This document shows, in pieces, positions 34,490-47,103 of a stretch of 64,000 nt of DNA. Under the pieces are notes generated by a model that searched no databases, was not told where the DNA came from, and was given only the letters and a program-made list of their open reading frames with translations. Positions within the stretch are counted from its first letter, which is position 1. Each line of letters opens with the position of its first letter. A program made the translations under genes and the position numbers. This stretch comes from Adiantum capillus-veneris. Taxonomy: Eukaryota > Streptophyta > Polypodiopsida > Polypodiales > Pteridaceae. The DNA lies in NCBI GenBank assembly GCA_014529385.2, contig CM043949.1, positions 114,705,477-114,769,476 on the forward strand, given 5' to 3'.

Positions 34490-36226
34490 AGCTTATAGAC
34501 GAGCTTCAAAACGCTTGCCTTAGAAGAAGCACAACTTGCACGAGCTAAAGCCTTCTATTTCACTGGGGGATCATTGGCCATTTTCACCCCTGATGCATGG
34601 AAGTCAGCTTGGAAACGCATTGGGGAGTATGGTGCTGGATTTACCCCTGCAGCATATCACCATATGAGAAACCAACTGTTGGATAAATGTTACAAAAGCA
34701 CACAACAGGATATTCAAAGGGTAATATTAAATGCAGCAGAACAATCTGGATACACCATAGTTACTGATGGTTGGTCAAACATTCAAAGGCGGCCATTGAT
34801 CAACATCATGGTTGTATGTCCTCGTGGTGAATGTTTTATCAAAGCTATGGATAGCTCTGGTCAAATAAAGTCTGGCAGTTTTATAGCTAACATCATTGGC
34901 GACGCAGTTGAGGAACTTGGAAAATAAAATGTTGTCTAAGTAATCATGGACAATGCCAAAAATTGCAGGGCTGCAGGTAGGATACTTGAAAGTCGCTTCT
35001 CTCACCTATATAGTGTTGGTTCCAATACACATAGCTTGAACTTGGTATTGCAAGATTGGTACAAGATTAATGACACGGAGTGGTTCAAATGGATAGTAGA
35101 CAATGCTCGCTTAATAGTCAAGTTTGTTTTGAAGCATCAGAGGGTTCTTGACATGTACCGTCAGAGGATGTCTACTATGTTAAAACTGTCGTGCGAAACT
35201 AGATTTTGCACCAACTACTATACGGTAGAATCACTAATAAAAAATAAGAATGCTATGATGGAGACATTTGTTTGTGCCACTTTTTTAGAATGGGAGGTTG
35301 GTCAAAGGGAGAAGATAAAAAGCAAATAGGGGTGATCAAAGATCTACTAGCTGATCGCCACTTCTGGGATGATCTGGTGGATGTGCACAATGTCATGATG
35401 CCAATTATGCTCGCATTACGCCAACTGGGTTCTGCCTTGCCTAACATAGGTAAGGTGTGGATGGCTTGGTGGAGTGTTCAAGAAAGACTTGCAAATCCAG
35501 ACGAGCCCCAGGAGCCAATTTTGAAGCCTTGCAAGACACCATTCACTCAAAAGAGGAGAGAAATTCTAAGAAAGTATGTCCATGGTCGATGGGTTGGAGC
35601 ACATAGTCCACTACACAGCGTAGCTTTCTTATTGGATCCAGAGTATTGGGCAATGGAAATAGACAAACTTGATGAGGAGGTGCTGGAAGACTTTTATGAT
35701 GTGATAGGAAAGTTTTATGTTGATCCTGATGAGCATGCATCATCTGTTACTAATCTTACAAAGTTAAACTCAAAGAGGGTAAGTTTGGTACAGAATTTTT
35801 GCAGAAACTTTCCATGGAGCAACCAGCGTGGAAGTGGTGGATGATGAATGGTGGTAGTGCACCCACCCTTAAACGCCTAGCTGTTAGAATCCTAGCTCAA
35901 TGTGCATCCAATTCAAGTTCTGAGAGAAACTGGAGTACATATAAATATGTACATTCCACCATCAGAAACCGCCTTCTAAATTCAAAAGCTGAAAAATTGG
36001 TGTATATGTACTGCAACCATCGGCTATTGGAAAGAGTGCAAGCTGAGAACTACAAAGAGGAGATGACGCGCTAGACTTATGATGTAACCAATGATGAGGT
36101 GGACGAAGACAGTGAGCTACAAGGGGGATCTCATGAAGTAGAAACTACATGTACTTTAGAAGAGATTGAAGAGAATTTGGAAATTGAACCAACTTTGACC
36201 CGTCGTAGCAAGCGACGGTGGTTTAA
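34490..36226 (+). pseudogene. hAT transposase, degenerate
   Basis: The DUF659-type N-terminal half (KAFYFTGGSLAIFTPDAW, VTDGWSN, PLINIMVVCPRG, VIMDNAKNCRAAG) and the C-terminal dimerisation region (CASNSSSERNWSTYKYVH, IRNRLLNSKAEKLVYMYCN) are plain. An intact protein would cut and paste a hAT element with 8-base target duplications. Stops at 34925 and 34937, at 35327 and at 36072, plus a frameshift near 35800, disable it. No BED zinc finger is seen upstream. Terminal inverted repeats were not found. Confidence 0.85.
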
Positions 36227-36335
36227 TTAATAGATTATCGAATCCGTTGAGTGACTTCTGTTTAAGTTCAGAAACTGTTTATCTTATAAGGCTTTTTTTA
36301 TATTTAGTTTAAGGTTTAGACATTTGCTTAATTAA

Positions 36336-36805
36336 CACTAGAATGGTAACAGGACACTTTTATGTCCTTGGACACTTTTGTGTCCTGTTAAGTGACCATT
36401 TTGCTTGAATTATTTGAAGAGTATGAAAATGATTTTCTAGGTGCTATATATCCACAAAGTTGCCTTATGAGCTGAAAAAAACTTAGCATTTTTTTTAGAG
36501 TATCGATCTCACCATTAACCTTACTCTTGCACAACATTTTTGAACCTAAACTGTGTGAAAAAACGGGTCCTGTTTTTTGCTTTTTTTCAATTTTTGGCAA
36601 CTATACCACTCTAAACTTCATTTTTTGTGACGTTTAGATGGCTAGAGGTTAGGCCTTCATAGTTTTCAACATGTTTTGATGCATGTAGGGAGAGCTAAGT
36701 GTTAAAATTGAAAGTTATGACCAATTTACAAGAATTGCATAATCCTGTTTTTTGGCCAAAATTAGCACTTTTATGATTTTTTTGGTGGCTTTCTTGATAT
36801 CCAAA
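36336..36805 (+). mobile_element. Truncated second copy of the TTAA element
   Basis: TTAA at 36332-36335 is followed by CACTAGAATGGTAACAGGACAC. The match to 22366 onward is close, up to GATATCCAAA near 36805. The right part is missing and sequence then passes into the CACTA remnant. Confidence 0.8.
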
Positions 36806-36884
36806 ATTACTGTTCATATAAAGTGATCAAAGGGCTGACTTGTTCATGTAACGTCAGGTTGCTAAATGAGCAAATCTTGTCAGA

Positions 36885-39530
36885 AGGGAATCACATGCCC
36901 CCTACCCATCTAGCCGCTAAAAAGCTTCTTACTAATTTGGGATTGTATTATTAGAAAATAAATGCATGTCCTAATGATTGTATACTTTTTTGCAATGAGT
37001 ATGCAAACCTGGAACAGTGTCCCAATTATGGATCAAACAGGTACAAGGAGGACACACAAGGAAAATTTATCCCTGCAAAGGTCCTTCGACACTTTCCTAT
37101 CATTCCAAGAATAAAGAGCATATTCAGGTGCAAGTCCATAGCCGTTTTGATGACATGGCACTCAAATACTAGATCGACAGATGATGTTATGCGGGTACCT
37201 TCTGACTCTCTTGCATGGAAGCACATAGAGGAGAGTTGGCCTACATTTAAGAACGAGCCTCGATGTATCCGCTTTGGTCTGGCAATGGACAGAGTAAACC
37301 CATTCCGATTACGGAGTTCGTCACGGAGCACGTGGCCTATTTTTCTGGTTACTTATAATCTTCCACCATGGCTCGCTATCAAGAAGGGCCATCTGTTGTT
37401 TTCATTGATCATCCCAGGAAAGTACAAAGAAAAAAACATGGATGTCTATCTTATAGAAGAGATCCAAATCTTGTGGACATGAATCGATGTGGTTGATATG
37501 CCCCAACCAATCGGATGATGAAATGGACATGTGCAAGGCATTCTCATGTGGACCATGCACGATTGGCTAGGCTTTGGTGAGTGCTCAAGTAAGTTCCTTT
37601 AAAACCCTCACATACATGTGATTCATGGCTATGTCAACGCTTTTAAATATTAATATGTGATGTTTCAAGCTTGAGCTACCCGGGCAATCATGCATGTCCA
37701 AAATGTGGTCCTCGACTTGGCTTCCACCTCTCTGATCATTTGAGAAAGACAATTTAGGAGGAGCATGGTAGCCTGAAGGACATGATCTATGTGGACCAAA
37801 CATATGTAAACATGACATGCATCCACTAAAAGCAAGCGATTAGAAAAACGTGTGGCTGGAGAGGGGAGATTGGATGCCCCTAGAATGAAAAGACTTTCTA
37901 ATTTCCATGATCTCCCTACTGGAGTGACCCGTTGATTAATCATTTGCTCGACCCAATGCACATATTCAAGAATGTGGGGGAGATCATCTGGAAGACCATC
38001 ACTCGAAAAAGGGAGAGCAAGGCCCAAAGAGATGACTTGCAGGTTGTGGGTCGAATGCCAGAGATGTGGCCTTGAATTAAACCCAATGGAAAGTGATCTA
38101 TACCAAAAGGTCCATGGTTTCTGAGTCACGCAGAAGAGAAACAATTGAAGAATAATATATCTTCATTCAAGACCCCCATAGGGTGTATGGGATGTTTGAA
38201 AACGGATTTTACGAGAGATGACAATCTCAGCGGTCTTAAGTCCAACGATTGGCACAAATTTTTACAGTTCATCTTACCAATTTCCATAAAGGGTTGTTTG
38301 ACAGATAACATTAGAAGAACAATCTACAAAATCAGTGAGTTGGTACGCTGGATCAACTCAAAAGAGATAAGAGAAGACAACATCGATGCAGCACGCTTAA
38401 ATGCTATTGAAGCAGTGTGCATGGTGGAGAAGTACTTTCCAAAAAACATTCGTACCATCCAAATGCATGTACTTGTGCATGTGGTCGATGAAGTTGCAGT
38501 TTTTGGGGTGGTCCATAGCAAGTGGTTGTTCTTCTTGGAGAGATTTATGAAGACTTTAAAGGGGTTTGTTCATCAAAGAGCTCGCCCCGAGGGTAGCATG
38601 GGCAAAGGATGGCTTGTACAAGAGTCTCTTGTCCGCATCAGTGAATTTTTTGTCTCAATTGATCCAGAGATGCCACGAATGTGGACTACTGAGGTCAACG
38701 TCAAGGTGACGGGGGACGAGCTGCAGGGACAAGGCATCGTTAGGAAGATGGACATCACAATGCGAGAAAAGGTTATGAGATTTTGCCTTCTCAACTCAGA
38801 CATCATGCAAAAGTGGCTAGAGAGGTACGAAGGGAAAAATCAAAATTGTTTGACAGATCACCTTCAATTCAAGTGCAACCGTGCAACTAGAAACCTTCCT
38901 TTTCCAAATCATCTTCAAAAATTGCCTGACTTTCCAACTAGTGGTGGTTAGATGCGACACTCTCAGAGACAAAGAGGAGGGAGTGTTGATCACTAAAGAG
39001 GAAGAGGAAATGTCAAGGGGCTGCGATTGGCATGTACATTTCATAAATTCCTTTTCACGCTCCACATAAAAATTAGTTTGCTTTTATAACTTTTATTCTG
39101 TTTCAATTTTGTGGCTGCAGTATCACAAATATGGAGCTCTATGGTCGCATGGTAAGCACTTCATAGTGCAACAGATCAACGAACAAAGGGTCACTTTCGA
39201 TAGTGGTGTTAGGGCAAGCTTCGTCCAAGAAAGTAGGAGTAGTGCCAGGGATGAAAATGCAGAGACTAGCTAGCTTGAATACTTTGGCTACATCCAAGAC
39301 ATCTTGAAGATTAGCTTTAGAAAGTTTGATATGTTTATCTTTGATGTCAAGTGGTTCAAAGTTATTAACAGCGGCCCTAATGCAACTGTGCGTAAAGACA
39401 AGAGTGGATTGATTCAAGTGAACTCTAGGCGGGTGTGGACAGATGTGCGAGATACATTCATACTTCTGTAGCATTGTGAACAAGTTGTGTTCATACACAA
39501 TCCACTATGGATAGAAAATTATGAGAATGA
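36885..39530 (+). pseudogene. CACTA (En/Spm) TNP2-type transposase, degenerate
   Basis: TNP2 hallmarks appear in order: KINACPNDCILFCNEY and CPNYGSNRYK (36950-37060), then WKHIEESWPTFKNEPRCIRF, YNLPPWLAIKKGHLLFSLII and KNMDVYLIEE (37200-37460), then GILMWTMHDWLGFGE (37540). A DUF4218-like part follows at 38145-38951 (GLKSNDWHKFLQFILPISIK, FLERFMKTLKGFVHQRARPE). A DUF4216-like end lies at about 39280-39500 (FDVKWFKVI, GLIQVNSRRVWTD). It is broken by frameshifts and stops, and 37600-38140 has no recognisable domain. Confidence 0.8.
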
Positions 39531-40001
39531 TCTGTCTAAACCCTGCTAGCTCTATGTCGTTCAAGTTGCTCCACGTAGCAAGGAAGTGTGTGAAGGATTG
39601 GATTTTGAGCTCGAAGAGGTAATTCATGGACAAAGCACAGGGTCGACTCCAACTTTAAGTTTAGATTTTGAGGTGGATGTCAGCATTGAGCAATTGTCTG
39701 AACCTAGATGAGGTGTGAAATAGTGAAGCTGATGCGGAGAGCGACAAAGAAGTAGAGTTCAATGATGAAGATGCAGAAGTACAGATTGAGATAGACATCT
39801 TTGGTGCATCAGATCTCGTAGAGGATGAGAGATTAACTATTGACTTTTGCTAGGAAACCTTTTGTAAAGTCTTTTTATTAGTCTACAATACACTTTAGAT
39901 GTCATTTATGTAGCAATTTTGTTGATTTGTTATTTGTATTGATTAAGCATTTCTTACGTACACTAACGTATTTTTTGGGTGTTATTTGTGTATGATTAGC
40001 C

Positions 40002-41090
40002 ATGGCCGATAACGATGAGCCATACTCTCCTAGTTTTAGTTTTCCTATCACTCCGGCCGGCATGTCACCCTAGCAAATGGACTCTTTTTTGTCTCAGTTC
40101 ACACCATAGCAGATCGCAATGGCACAGCACCTTTGGGGTGTAGGTCCCTCTAGACCTACTATGGCCGACCCTACGCCCGGGACTAGTGTGGTCCCTACAC
40201 CGAGCGGCCCCACACCTCAGTCTAGTGTGCCCCCTACGCCTAGGACTCTTGTAACCCCTACATCGACGGGTGGTTCATCCTCGAGACGACATAGGTGTCG
40301 TTTTTGAGGCGGTGGTTGTTGTGGTAGCGGCTCTACCGATGCGTCCACACCACTCAGAGAGTGTACACCACTCTCTTCAGTAGATAGTTCATCGATGGTC
40401 ACACCACATACACCTTGGCGATCACACGAGCATGATCCTAGCAAGGTGTACAAGAGCAGGGATGGGGTTGTTGTGGTAGATAGGGTCGGAAAGGCCATGC
40501 GACAAAGGATTTGACAGCTTTGTACGATTAAGTTTGGTCACTTTGTGATGGAGATTTGGGAAAACCTTGTTGCTGAGAGAAAGAATTACATCGTCGATGC
40601 CATTCAGAGAGAGTACAGGCCGGCAGAGGGGTACGATCAAGTCTCAAACAACTGGATTTTGAGTGTGCCAAGTCCACAATGTCATACCGTCGGTCAGAGG
40701 CGAGAGACAGTACAATGACAACACTCCCAAGCCGGCATGGTTGGACGTAGAGGAGTGGACGGGGATTGCACGAGAGACACAAGACAATCCTGATAGATTT
40801 CAGTAGCAAAGAGATGCAACCAGAGCACGTTTGGAGTCTGATGGAGCGTCACATCTTGGGAGTGGAGGCTATGATACTCTTTGACATGAGTTTGTAAGTA
40901 CTATACGTATGCTTTAAATTATTGATAATATATATGTTATTTGAAGATTTATTTAATGATTAAACCATAATTTTGCAGGAAGTTGCCGTGAAGTGCCTTC
41001 AGACACGCCAAGAGGAGAAGTATGGGTACAAGCATGGACTTGTGGCCCTTTTGACCCAGGTGCAGGAGGAGGGAGAGGACGTCGATTAGG
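40002..41090 (+). pseudogene. Second CACTA ORF (TNPA-like), degenerate
   Basis: It begins MADNDEPYSPSFSFPITPAG with a Pro/Ser/Thr-rich stretch (GTSVVPTPSGPTPQSSVPP). A plant-transposase-like segment follows (WLDVEEWTGIARETQDN, then ARLESDGASHLGSGGYDTL and CLQTRQEEKYGYKHGL). An intron-like gap lies near 40890-40978. Several stops interrupt it. Position downstream of TNP2 fits the usual two-gene CACTA layout. The stretch 39531-40001 between them is decayed and unassigned. Confidence 0.55.
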
Positions 41091-41129
41091 AGGCATTACC
41101 ATGAGGGTCTTTTCACTCAGTGATTGTTT

Positions 41130-41440
41130 GCATATTCAGAGTTTTGTAGTGCTTATGTTTATGGTTTATGGTATGGCACATATGTAATGGTTAAGGTTTG
41201 ATAGTGAACTTAATATTATGGTTTTTCTATGATGGTATGACAATCATCTGATGGTTATGGTTATGGTTGTGCAATGACGGTATGGCAATCCGGTGATGGT
41301 TATGGTTTTGCTACGATGGAATAGCAATCATGTGATGGTTATGGTTATGGTTGTGCAATGATAGTATAGATGTTATGGTATGACAAGCAAGTTATGGTAA
41401 TGGTTATAGTATAGCAAACACGTTATGTTTATGGTTTTAC
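41130..41440 (+). repeat. Degenerate ATGGTTATGGTT subterminal repeats
   Basis: Units around GATGGTTATGGTTATGG with TATGGCAATC spacers recur about every 60 bases. Such arrays are typical of CACTA subterminal regions that bind TNPA-type proteins. Confidence 0.6.
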
Positions 41441-41564
41441 AGTTTTCCACTCATGTTTTAATTTTGTTAACAAGTTATGTTATTCTTACAATTTTGTTAA
41501 TTGCCATACACTCGCTCTTTAGTGTCATATTGTAGGTGGAGTGTGGTTGCTTGTGCACTCTTCC

Positions 41565-41635
41565 TTTGGGCAGAGAGGGTTGTTTTCTTTTGCTGCAGTA
41601 CATGCAGCATTAGTTCCCAGCCCTCTCTGCCCAAA
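41565..41635. repeat. Nested hairpin
   Basis: Arms of 18 bases (TTTGGGCAGAGAGGGTTG and its complement, one mismatch) enclose a second perfect inverted repeat, TGCTGCA-gtaca-TGCAGCA, at 41591-41609. From 41636 to 41919 no gene is seen, though CACTACAGGTGACGG at 41658 hints at another CACTA end. Confidence 0.6.
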
Positions 41636-41919
41636 AAATTTTGCAAGTTTTGGTCGGCACTACAGGTGACGGTATCACCGTCGGTAGGGGCAACAGTATG
41701 AGAGTCGAAATTCACTATACAAATATCAGTGCGTATTATGTTGCGTATTCCGATGCGTATTTGAAGGTTTATTCCGACATCCTCTATATCGATGGTCATA
41801 TTGACGCTGCGATATCGACGTCTCTTTCGAGGCCTATATCAGCACTTTTTAGTTTAAAAAGTAATTTCATTTCGTCGGTACCTGTGCCAATTTCTACGCG
41901 ACGTCTTGTAGTGAATAAT

Positions 41920-43810
41920 CTACAAGGGTTGACCTACTTCAGTAGGATTGACCTAAAAATTTGCTATCATCAAATAAGGATAGTTGATTAAGATATTGTA
42001 AAGACCGCATTTTGCACTACATTTGGTCTTTATGAATATGTAATCATGCCTTTTGGCTTGACCAATACACGAGCCACATTCAATTGCTTGATGGAGAAGC
42101 TATTCAAGCCTCATCGAACCTTTACTGGAGTGTTCTTTGATTATATTATCATCTACTCTAATTCACTAGACGAACACAAGCAACACCTGCAGGTAATATT
42201 TCGTCTTAAGAGAGAATAAACTTTATGTTGATTTAAAGAAAAATGAGTTTTTCTTACAAGAGATTCAGTATTTAGGTCACATTATCTCTAAAGATGGCAT
42301 CCAAATGGATCCAACAAAGTTAGAGTTAATAAAAGGGCCTAAACCAAGGAATCTTCATGAACTAAGAAGCTTTATAGGTATGTGTGCATACTGTAGATGC
42401 TTCATAGAAAAGTTCTCACAAATTTCAAGATCGTTACATGACCTAACAAAGAAAAATGTTAGGTATACATGGTTTGCCAAGGAGAACAATGCTTTCAAAA
42501 ATCTTAAAGAAAAGCTTATCTGTCAACATGTGCTTACACTGTCGGATCTCTCAAAGCCTTTTGAGGTCGAATGTGACGCTTGTGGCGATTGCCTTGGAGA
42601 TGTTTTGCTCCAAGAAGGGCACGCCATAGCCTATGAAAGTAGAAGGCTCGACCCAGTTCAGCAAGCTCTACGCATATAGAAAAAGTAACTCCTCGTAGTT
42701 CTACATGCCTTAGACTCATGGAAGCACTATTTATTGGGGACTCCTTTCATGCGGACAAATCACCAAAGCCTTAAGTACTTCATGATATAGACCAAGCTCT
42801 CTGACAAACAAATGAGGTGGACAAATTTCATTTCGCAATTTCATTTTCATATTTCTCACATTGCTGGCAAGCATAATCAAGTAGTCGATGCACTCTCAAG
42901 ACGGCCGAGAGTGAATGAGGTTTTCGTAGCAACTCACAATGATCTATCTTCTATGATAGATGACTATGCTATTGATCCCGATTTTAGAGATGTGATTTCA
43001 ACCCTTCCACTAGGGAAGAAAGAGGAACCATTTACCTTACAAGATGGTTATCTTCTCAATGCCAATAGAGTATGTGTTACTAGCTCACTACGTGAGAAAG
43101 TAATGTATGAATTTCATGTTCCTCCTTATGCGGGTCATAGAGGGATTCAGTCTGTCCTAAAAGGGATTGAACCATATTTCTATTGGCCTGCCATGAAAGA
43201 AAACATACAAGAGTATGTTTCTTAAGGTGTGGTCTGCCAAAAGACAAATTTTGATAGAGGGAAGCAACTTGGATTGCTTCAACCTTTGTCAATCCCTAAT
43301 TCACCATGGGAGAGCATATCCATGGATTTTATCTTTGGATTTCCTAAGTCTATCCATGAAAATACGGGAATATGGACAATAGTAGATAGGTTCAGTGAAC
43401 AAGCTCATTTTATACGTGTCAAAAAGACTATCAAAGCCCATCAAATGGAAACCCTCTTCATTTCACAAATCTTCAAGTACCATGGCTTGCCAATGTCCAT
43501 CGTGTCGGATAGATATCCCAGAATGACCAGTAATGTTTGGAAGAGTCTCTTTGAGAATTTAGGGACAAGGCTAAATTTCTCTTTGGCCTATCATCCACAA
43601 ATAGATAGCCAAAGCGAAATAGATAACCTAACAATTCTTGATCTACTAGAAGCCTATGTAACGGAAGTAGATCAAAGGTCCCAATGGGAGAAGTACTTAC
43701 CCTTAGCGGAGTATGCCTACAATAGCACTGTACATACTTCCACGAGAAAAGAACCTTTCGAGGTGATTGAGGGAAGATTCCAAAAGTCCCCTGCTACTTA
43801 AGGTACACGG
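41920..43810 (+). pseudogene. Old Gypsy pol, 5'-truncated (left half)
   Basis: It matches the intact chromodomain Gypsy protein of 47104-51237 from mid RT (TYFSRIDLK) through RNase H (KPFEVECDACGDCLGDVLL) to integrase (GIWTIVDRFSEQAHF; IVSDRYPRMTSN). Many stops and frameshifts occur, and the second integrase motif has mutated. It is cut at 43810 by the gag-only LTR element and resumes at 56303. Confidence 0.85.
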
Positions 43811-44679
43811 TGTTGGGCGCATTTCTGACACCTCGTTTTGGTAAATTTGTACATACGGACATGACACCCGATGTCAAGAGGGTATGTGGGATTTTTTTTT
43901 GTGGGGTTTTTAGCTTTCTTTCACAAGCACATGTACATGCACTGCAAATCACTAGTCTAGTGACAATTGCGGGCTATTGTAAGTGCCCGTGAGTGAGTTT
44001 TTTGAAGTGAGACTTGTACATAACTAAAACTCATGTACAAACTTAAAAATGTTCAGCCAAACTCTAGAATTTTGTAGGTTTGATCTCGTTATGGCTTCTT
44101 GATGGTTTCTGTTGCAGTTTTTGTCCCCGCCTTGCCTACTCTACATGTAGTCCTGTCGGGACAGCTCCGTGTTCGCATCAATTTTTCATGTAGCGGCCTG
44201 TAGATTCAAATTGGGTCATCTACATCTTTATTGCCAGTCATTTTTCAATATTTTTTACAAGCTTAAAAGTGCCCCAATTGGAGTTGTACTCTTCAGGTTA
44301 CGACTAGTTCTCTGCAGGGTTATGGCTATGGCAGCCTAGTGGCAAATTGTGTGTAGACAGATTCGGAGGGCATGTATCTATGAATTGTGGAATTGATGTT
44401 GAAGTTGTGGGTTTGTGATGTTTGATTGTGAAAGGAGAGGCTCTTGTCTTCATATGAATTTGTTGGTGTGTGCTGTAAATCCGTGCTTTGACAGGGTTTT
44501 GCTCCTATCTGACATGGTCTCTTGGGTGGGCGACGGCTAGTAAATCCCAAGGGTCTACTCCTATTGGACTTGTGGTGTTTCAAAAGGATTTTGCAAGGCT
44601 TTTGGTGTCTTGTAGTTCTCTTTCAACGCTCTTGGGTGACATTGCTATAGAGGTGTTTCAGTTTGCTTGTTTCCCAACA
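43811..44679 (+). repeat. 5' LTR of the gag-only element
   Basis: 869 bases with TGTTGGG...CCCAACA ends, highly similar to 55436-56302. The sequence after it (TTGGTGCCCGCCACCGAGG) would be the primer site; it is not the usual Met-tRNA type. Confidence 0.85.
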
Positions 44680-44734
44680 GTGTTTTGGTGCCCGCCACCG
44701 AGGATCTTCTTCAAGTGACCTTCAATTGACAGCT

Positions 44735-45150
44735 TTGATGGCTATGGTGACAGAGTTTCCAAGGTTCCGTGGTCATGTACATGAGGATGCTGATGCATTC
44801 ATTGAGAAGATGGAGTTTGCTTGTTTGATTTCAAATAAGGAAGATCCCATGATTATGCTCAAGATTTTGTTCTTTTGCTTGAAAGACGATGGAAGGGCAT
44901 GGTATGAAAGACGAAGATGGAAGTTTGCTTATTTGATTGCAAATAAGGAAGATCCCATGATTATGCTCAAGATTTTTTTCTTTTGCTTGAAAGACGATGG
45001 AAGGGCATGGTATGATGAGTATGAGTTTTGGATGAAATCATCTCAACCTCCATTGGTGATGACTTATGATGCATTAAAGAAGGATTTTCTTGAGAAGTTC
45101 AAGAAGGTAGAGGACCCAACGGATGTATGGAACTCCATTGAAGGACTTGT
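44735..45150 (+). pseudogene. Gag-like ORF, left part
   Basis: The retrotransposon gag fold (FPRFRGHVHEDADAFIEKME, LKDDGRAWYDEYEFW, LKKDFLEKFKKVEDPTDVWN) is cut at 45150 by the Gypsy insertion. Across the insertion the frame resumes at 54041 once one TTCAA is removed. It holds an in-frame 108-base tandem duplication (units starting at 44813 and 44921), so a segment of gag appears twice. The start codon is uncertain. Confidence 0.75.
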
Positions 45151-45154
45151 TCAA

Positions 45155-46744
45155 TGTAACATTTAATGGCCTAAAATCTTATTTGTAGCGGAAATTAGCA
45201 TGAACATAGTGGGCATTTCATTAGAATAGATTCCTAACGAGAATTACAAGAGTGCTTGGGTGGAGAGAGCAACAAAAAGCATAACACCTAGTTAGATAGC
45301 ATCGACAATACTTTCAAAAGAGAGAGCAATTAAGCTATTGACAACAGTTGAGGACCGGATTTGCATGGAGCCGGTCCCCCCTCCAAAAGGCTTTGTATTA
45401 TGGTTTCTCCCATCAAGAGAGACATTGTACAATACAATTCTTTGTGTTCCTTCAAGACGAGCTAGTGCAATGAAGATGGAAGCTTCATACACCAAGCAAA
45501 ACACTTAATCAAACACAACTTGAATTATCCCCGTTCTCAGACCCAAGACCTCACACACCTTCGAAGATGGTGAGAGCTAGCAGGGTATGAGAGTAGATTG
45601 AGAGGAAAAAGAAGTATCTTACGAGAAAGAAGTACATCTCCTCACATAATCACTCATATTAGCATAGCTTAGCTTAGTAATTAGCTTGGTAGAGAAGATG
45701 AGCATGCATTGAAGCTTGGCTCTTGGTTGGATTTGCATCCACATGCCAAGAGAGTGTTGATGTAGGCTTCTATCTCACAAGCTTGGAGTAGGTGATGAGC
45801 TCTCCATTAAAGCTTGGGAGGAGATAGAGTATTTTCCCTTCACACATGGTCAAGCCTAAGAGTGTGTGTGTCCATGCCAAGCAAAAATCAGCCCCCTCTC
45901 TCTCTTGGGCGAGCCCTAGCTGCTAAGTTAGTCTGGCTTTTGCCTCATTGGACCTCCCCAGGTCAAGCCAATAGGGATTAAGCAGCATAAGTGATAGCCT
46001 TCTGACATGTGTCCCCCTTTCCCCTTTTGTGAGAGCTTTAGGTAATTAAATAATTAAACTAAACTCTCATTGGACCCCTTTGCCTCCTGGCCAATAGGAA
46101 TCAGGCAAGCCATGGGGCTCTTGAATGCTCATTGGATCCCTTGGGAGACTGCCCAATAGTCTTCTAGGACACTTAATTCTTATTGGTTTCTTTTATTAAA
46201 TGTTTTTAAATTAATTAAACTAGATTTACTCTAGCTTAATTCTCATTGGTCCACTTCAAGGGTCTTCCAATAGGAATTGGGCACACCTTGTGGGCATCTG
46301 GCCTAGGGAGCTGACATGTGTCCCTCATTCCCTTTGTGTAAAGGGAGCCTGTGTGTGTGTGTGTGGCTTTCTCTCTCATCCCCTAGCTTTGGGGCTCGCC
46401 CCCTCCCATGTAGGGATGTAGAAAGACTTTTTGGACACATACTAAGCATCCAATTTTCCCTAAGGTTGACCTTTGGACACAACCTTTGAATTTTGGAACC
46501 TTAGCATTTTGGAAGTCTTAATGGGCTGAACCTTAGGGTCTTTTTAGCCCATTGTTTCACATGGCTCTTTTGCAGATGGCCCCCCCTTTGGATCCCTATT
46601 TTCCCTCCTTTGGATCCCTACTGTGGCCGGTCTGCTAACTTAACCAATATTCTAGCTTTTTCTCCCTTGGCACTTCCCCACATTAAATGATCAGTTTAAT
46701 ATGAGAAAATCATTTAGGAGAATTAGATATTGATTATTATGACA
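45155..46744 (-). repeat. 3' LTR of the young Gypsy element
   Basis: 1590 bases; on the coding strand it runs TGTCATAATAATC to AAATGTTACA. The adjoining tract at 46745-46767 reads TTTCAAGAGAGAGGTAA on the minus strand, the plus-strand priming site. From 46745 to 47103 is the 3' untranslated region. Confidence 0.95.
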
Positions 46745-47103
46745 TTACCTCTCTCTTGAAATCATAGTCGTCCTCGACTATGGTGTAGAGAAGATAAAGC
46801 ATATGCATGAGTCCTTTTCTTAGCGGGTAAAGGATCCCTATGTTACCCTACGACATCATTCCATAATGGATGACTAGTCCATTTGGCGCTTGAGAGCCTG
46901 AGGCTGCCGCAAGCATGTCTGCACATTAGTCCTATCAGTCTTCCATAGTAGAGTGACAAGCTCTACTTGGTGTTCGGGAGACGTCGTCTCCGCAAACTTG
47001 ATCTAAGCATGCATACTACTTCATTTTTGTGCACAAATAAAGAAAAAGAGAGTCTTATAAGACAAAAAAAATTTTGTTCATTTTTAACATTTTGTACATT
47101 TGT

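Noticed and set aside
37665-38144. 159-residue minus-strand frame
   Set aside because: It is antisense to the decayed CACTA transposase gene and has no domain of its own.
40217-40809. Minus-strand frames opposite the second CACTA ORF
   Set aside because: Shadows of the Pro/Ser-rich plus-strand region.
46330-46364. Short TG repeat as an insertion border
   Set aside because: It is present at the same place in both LTRs and is simply part of them.
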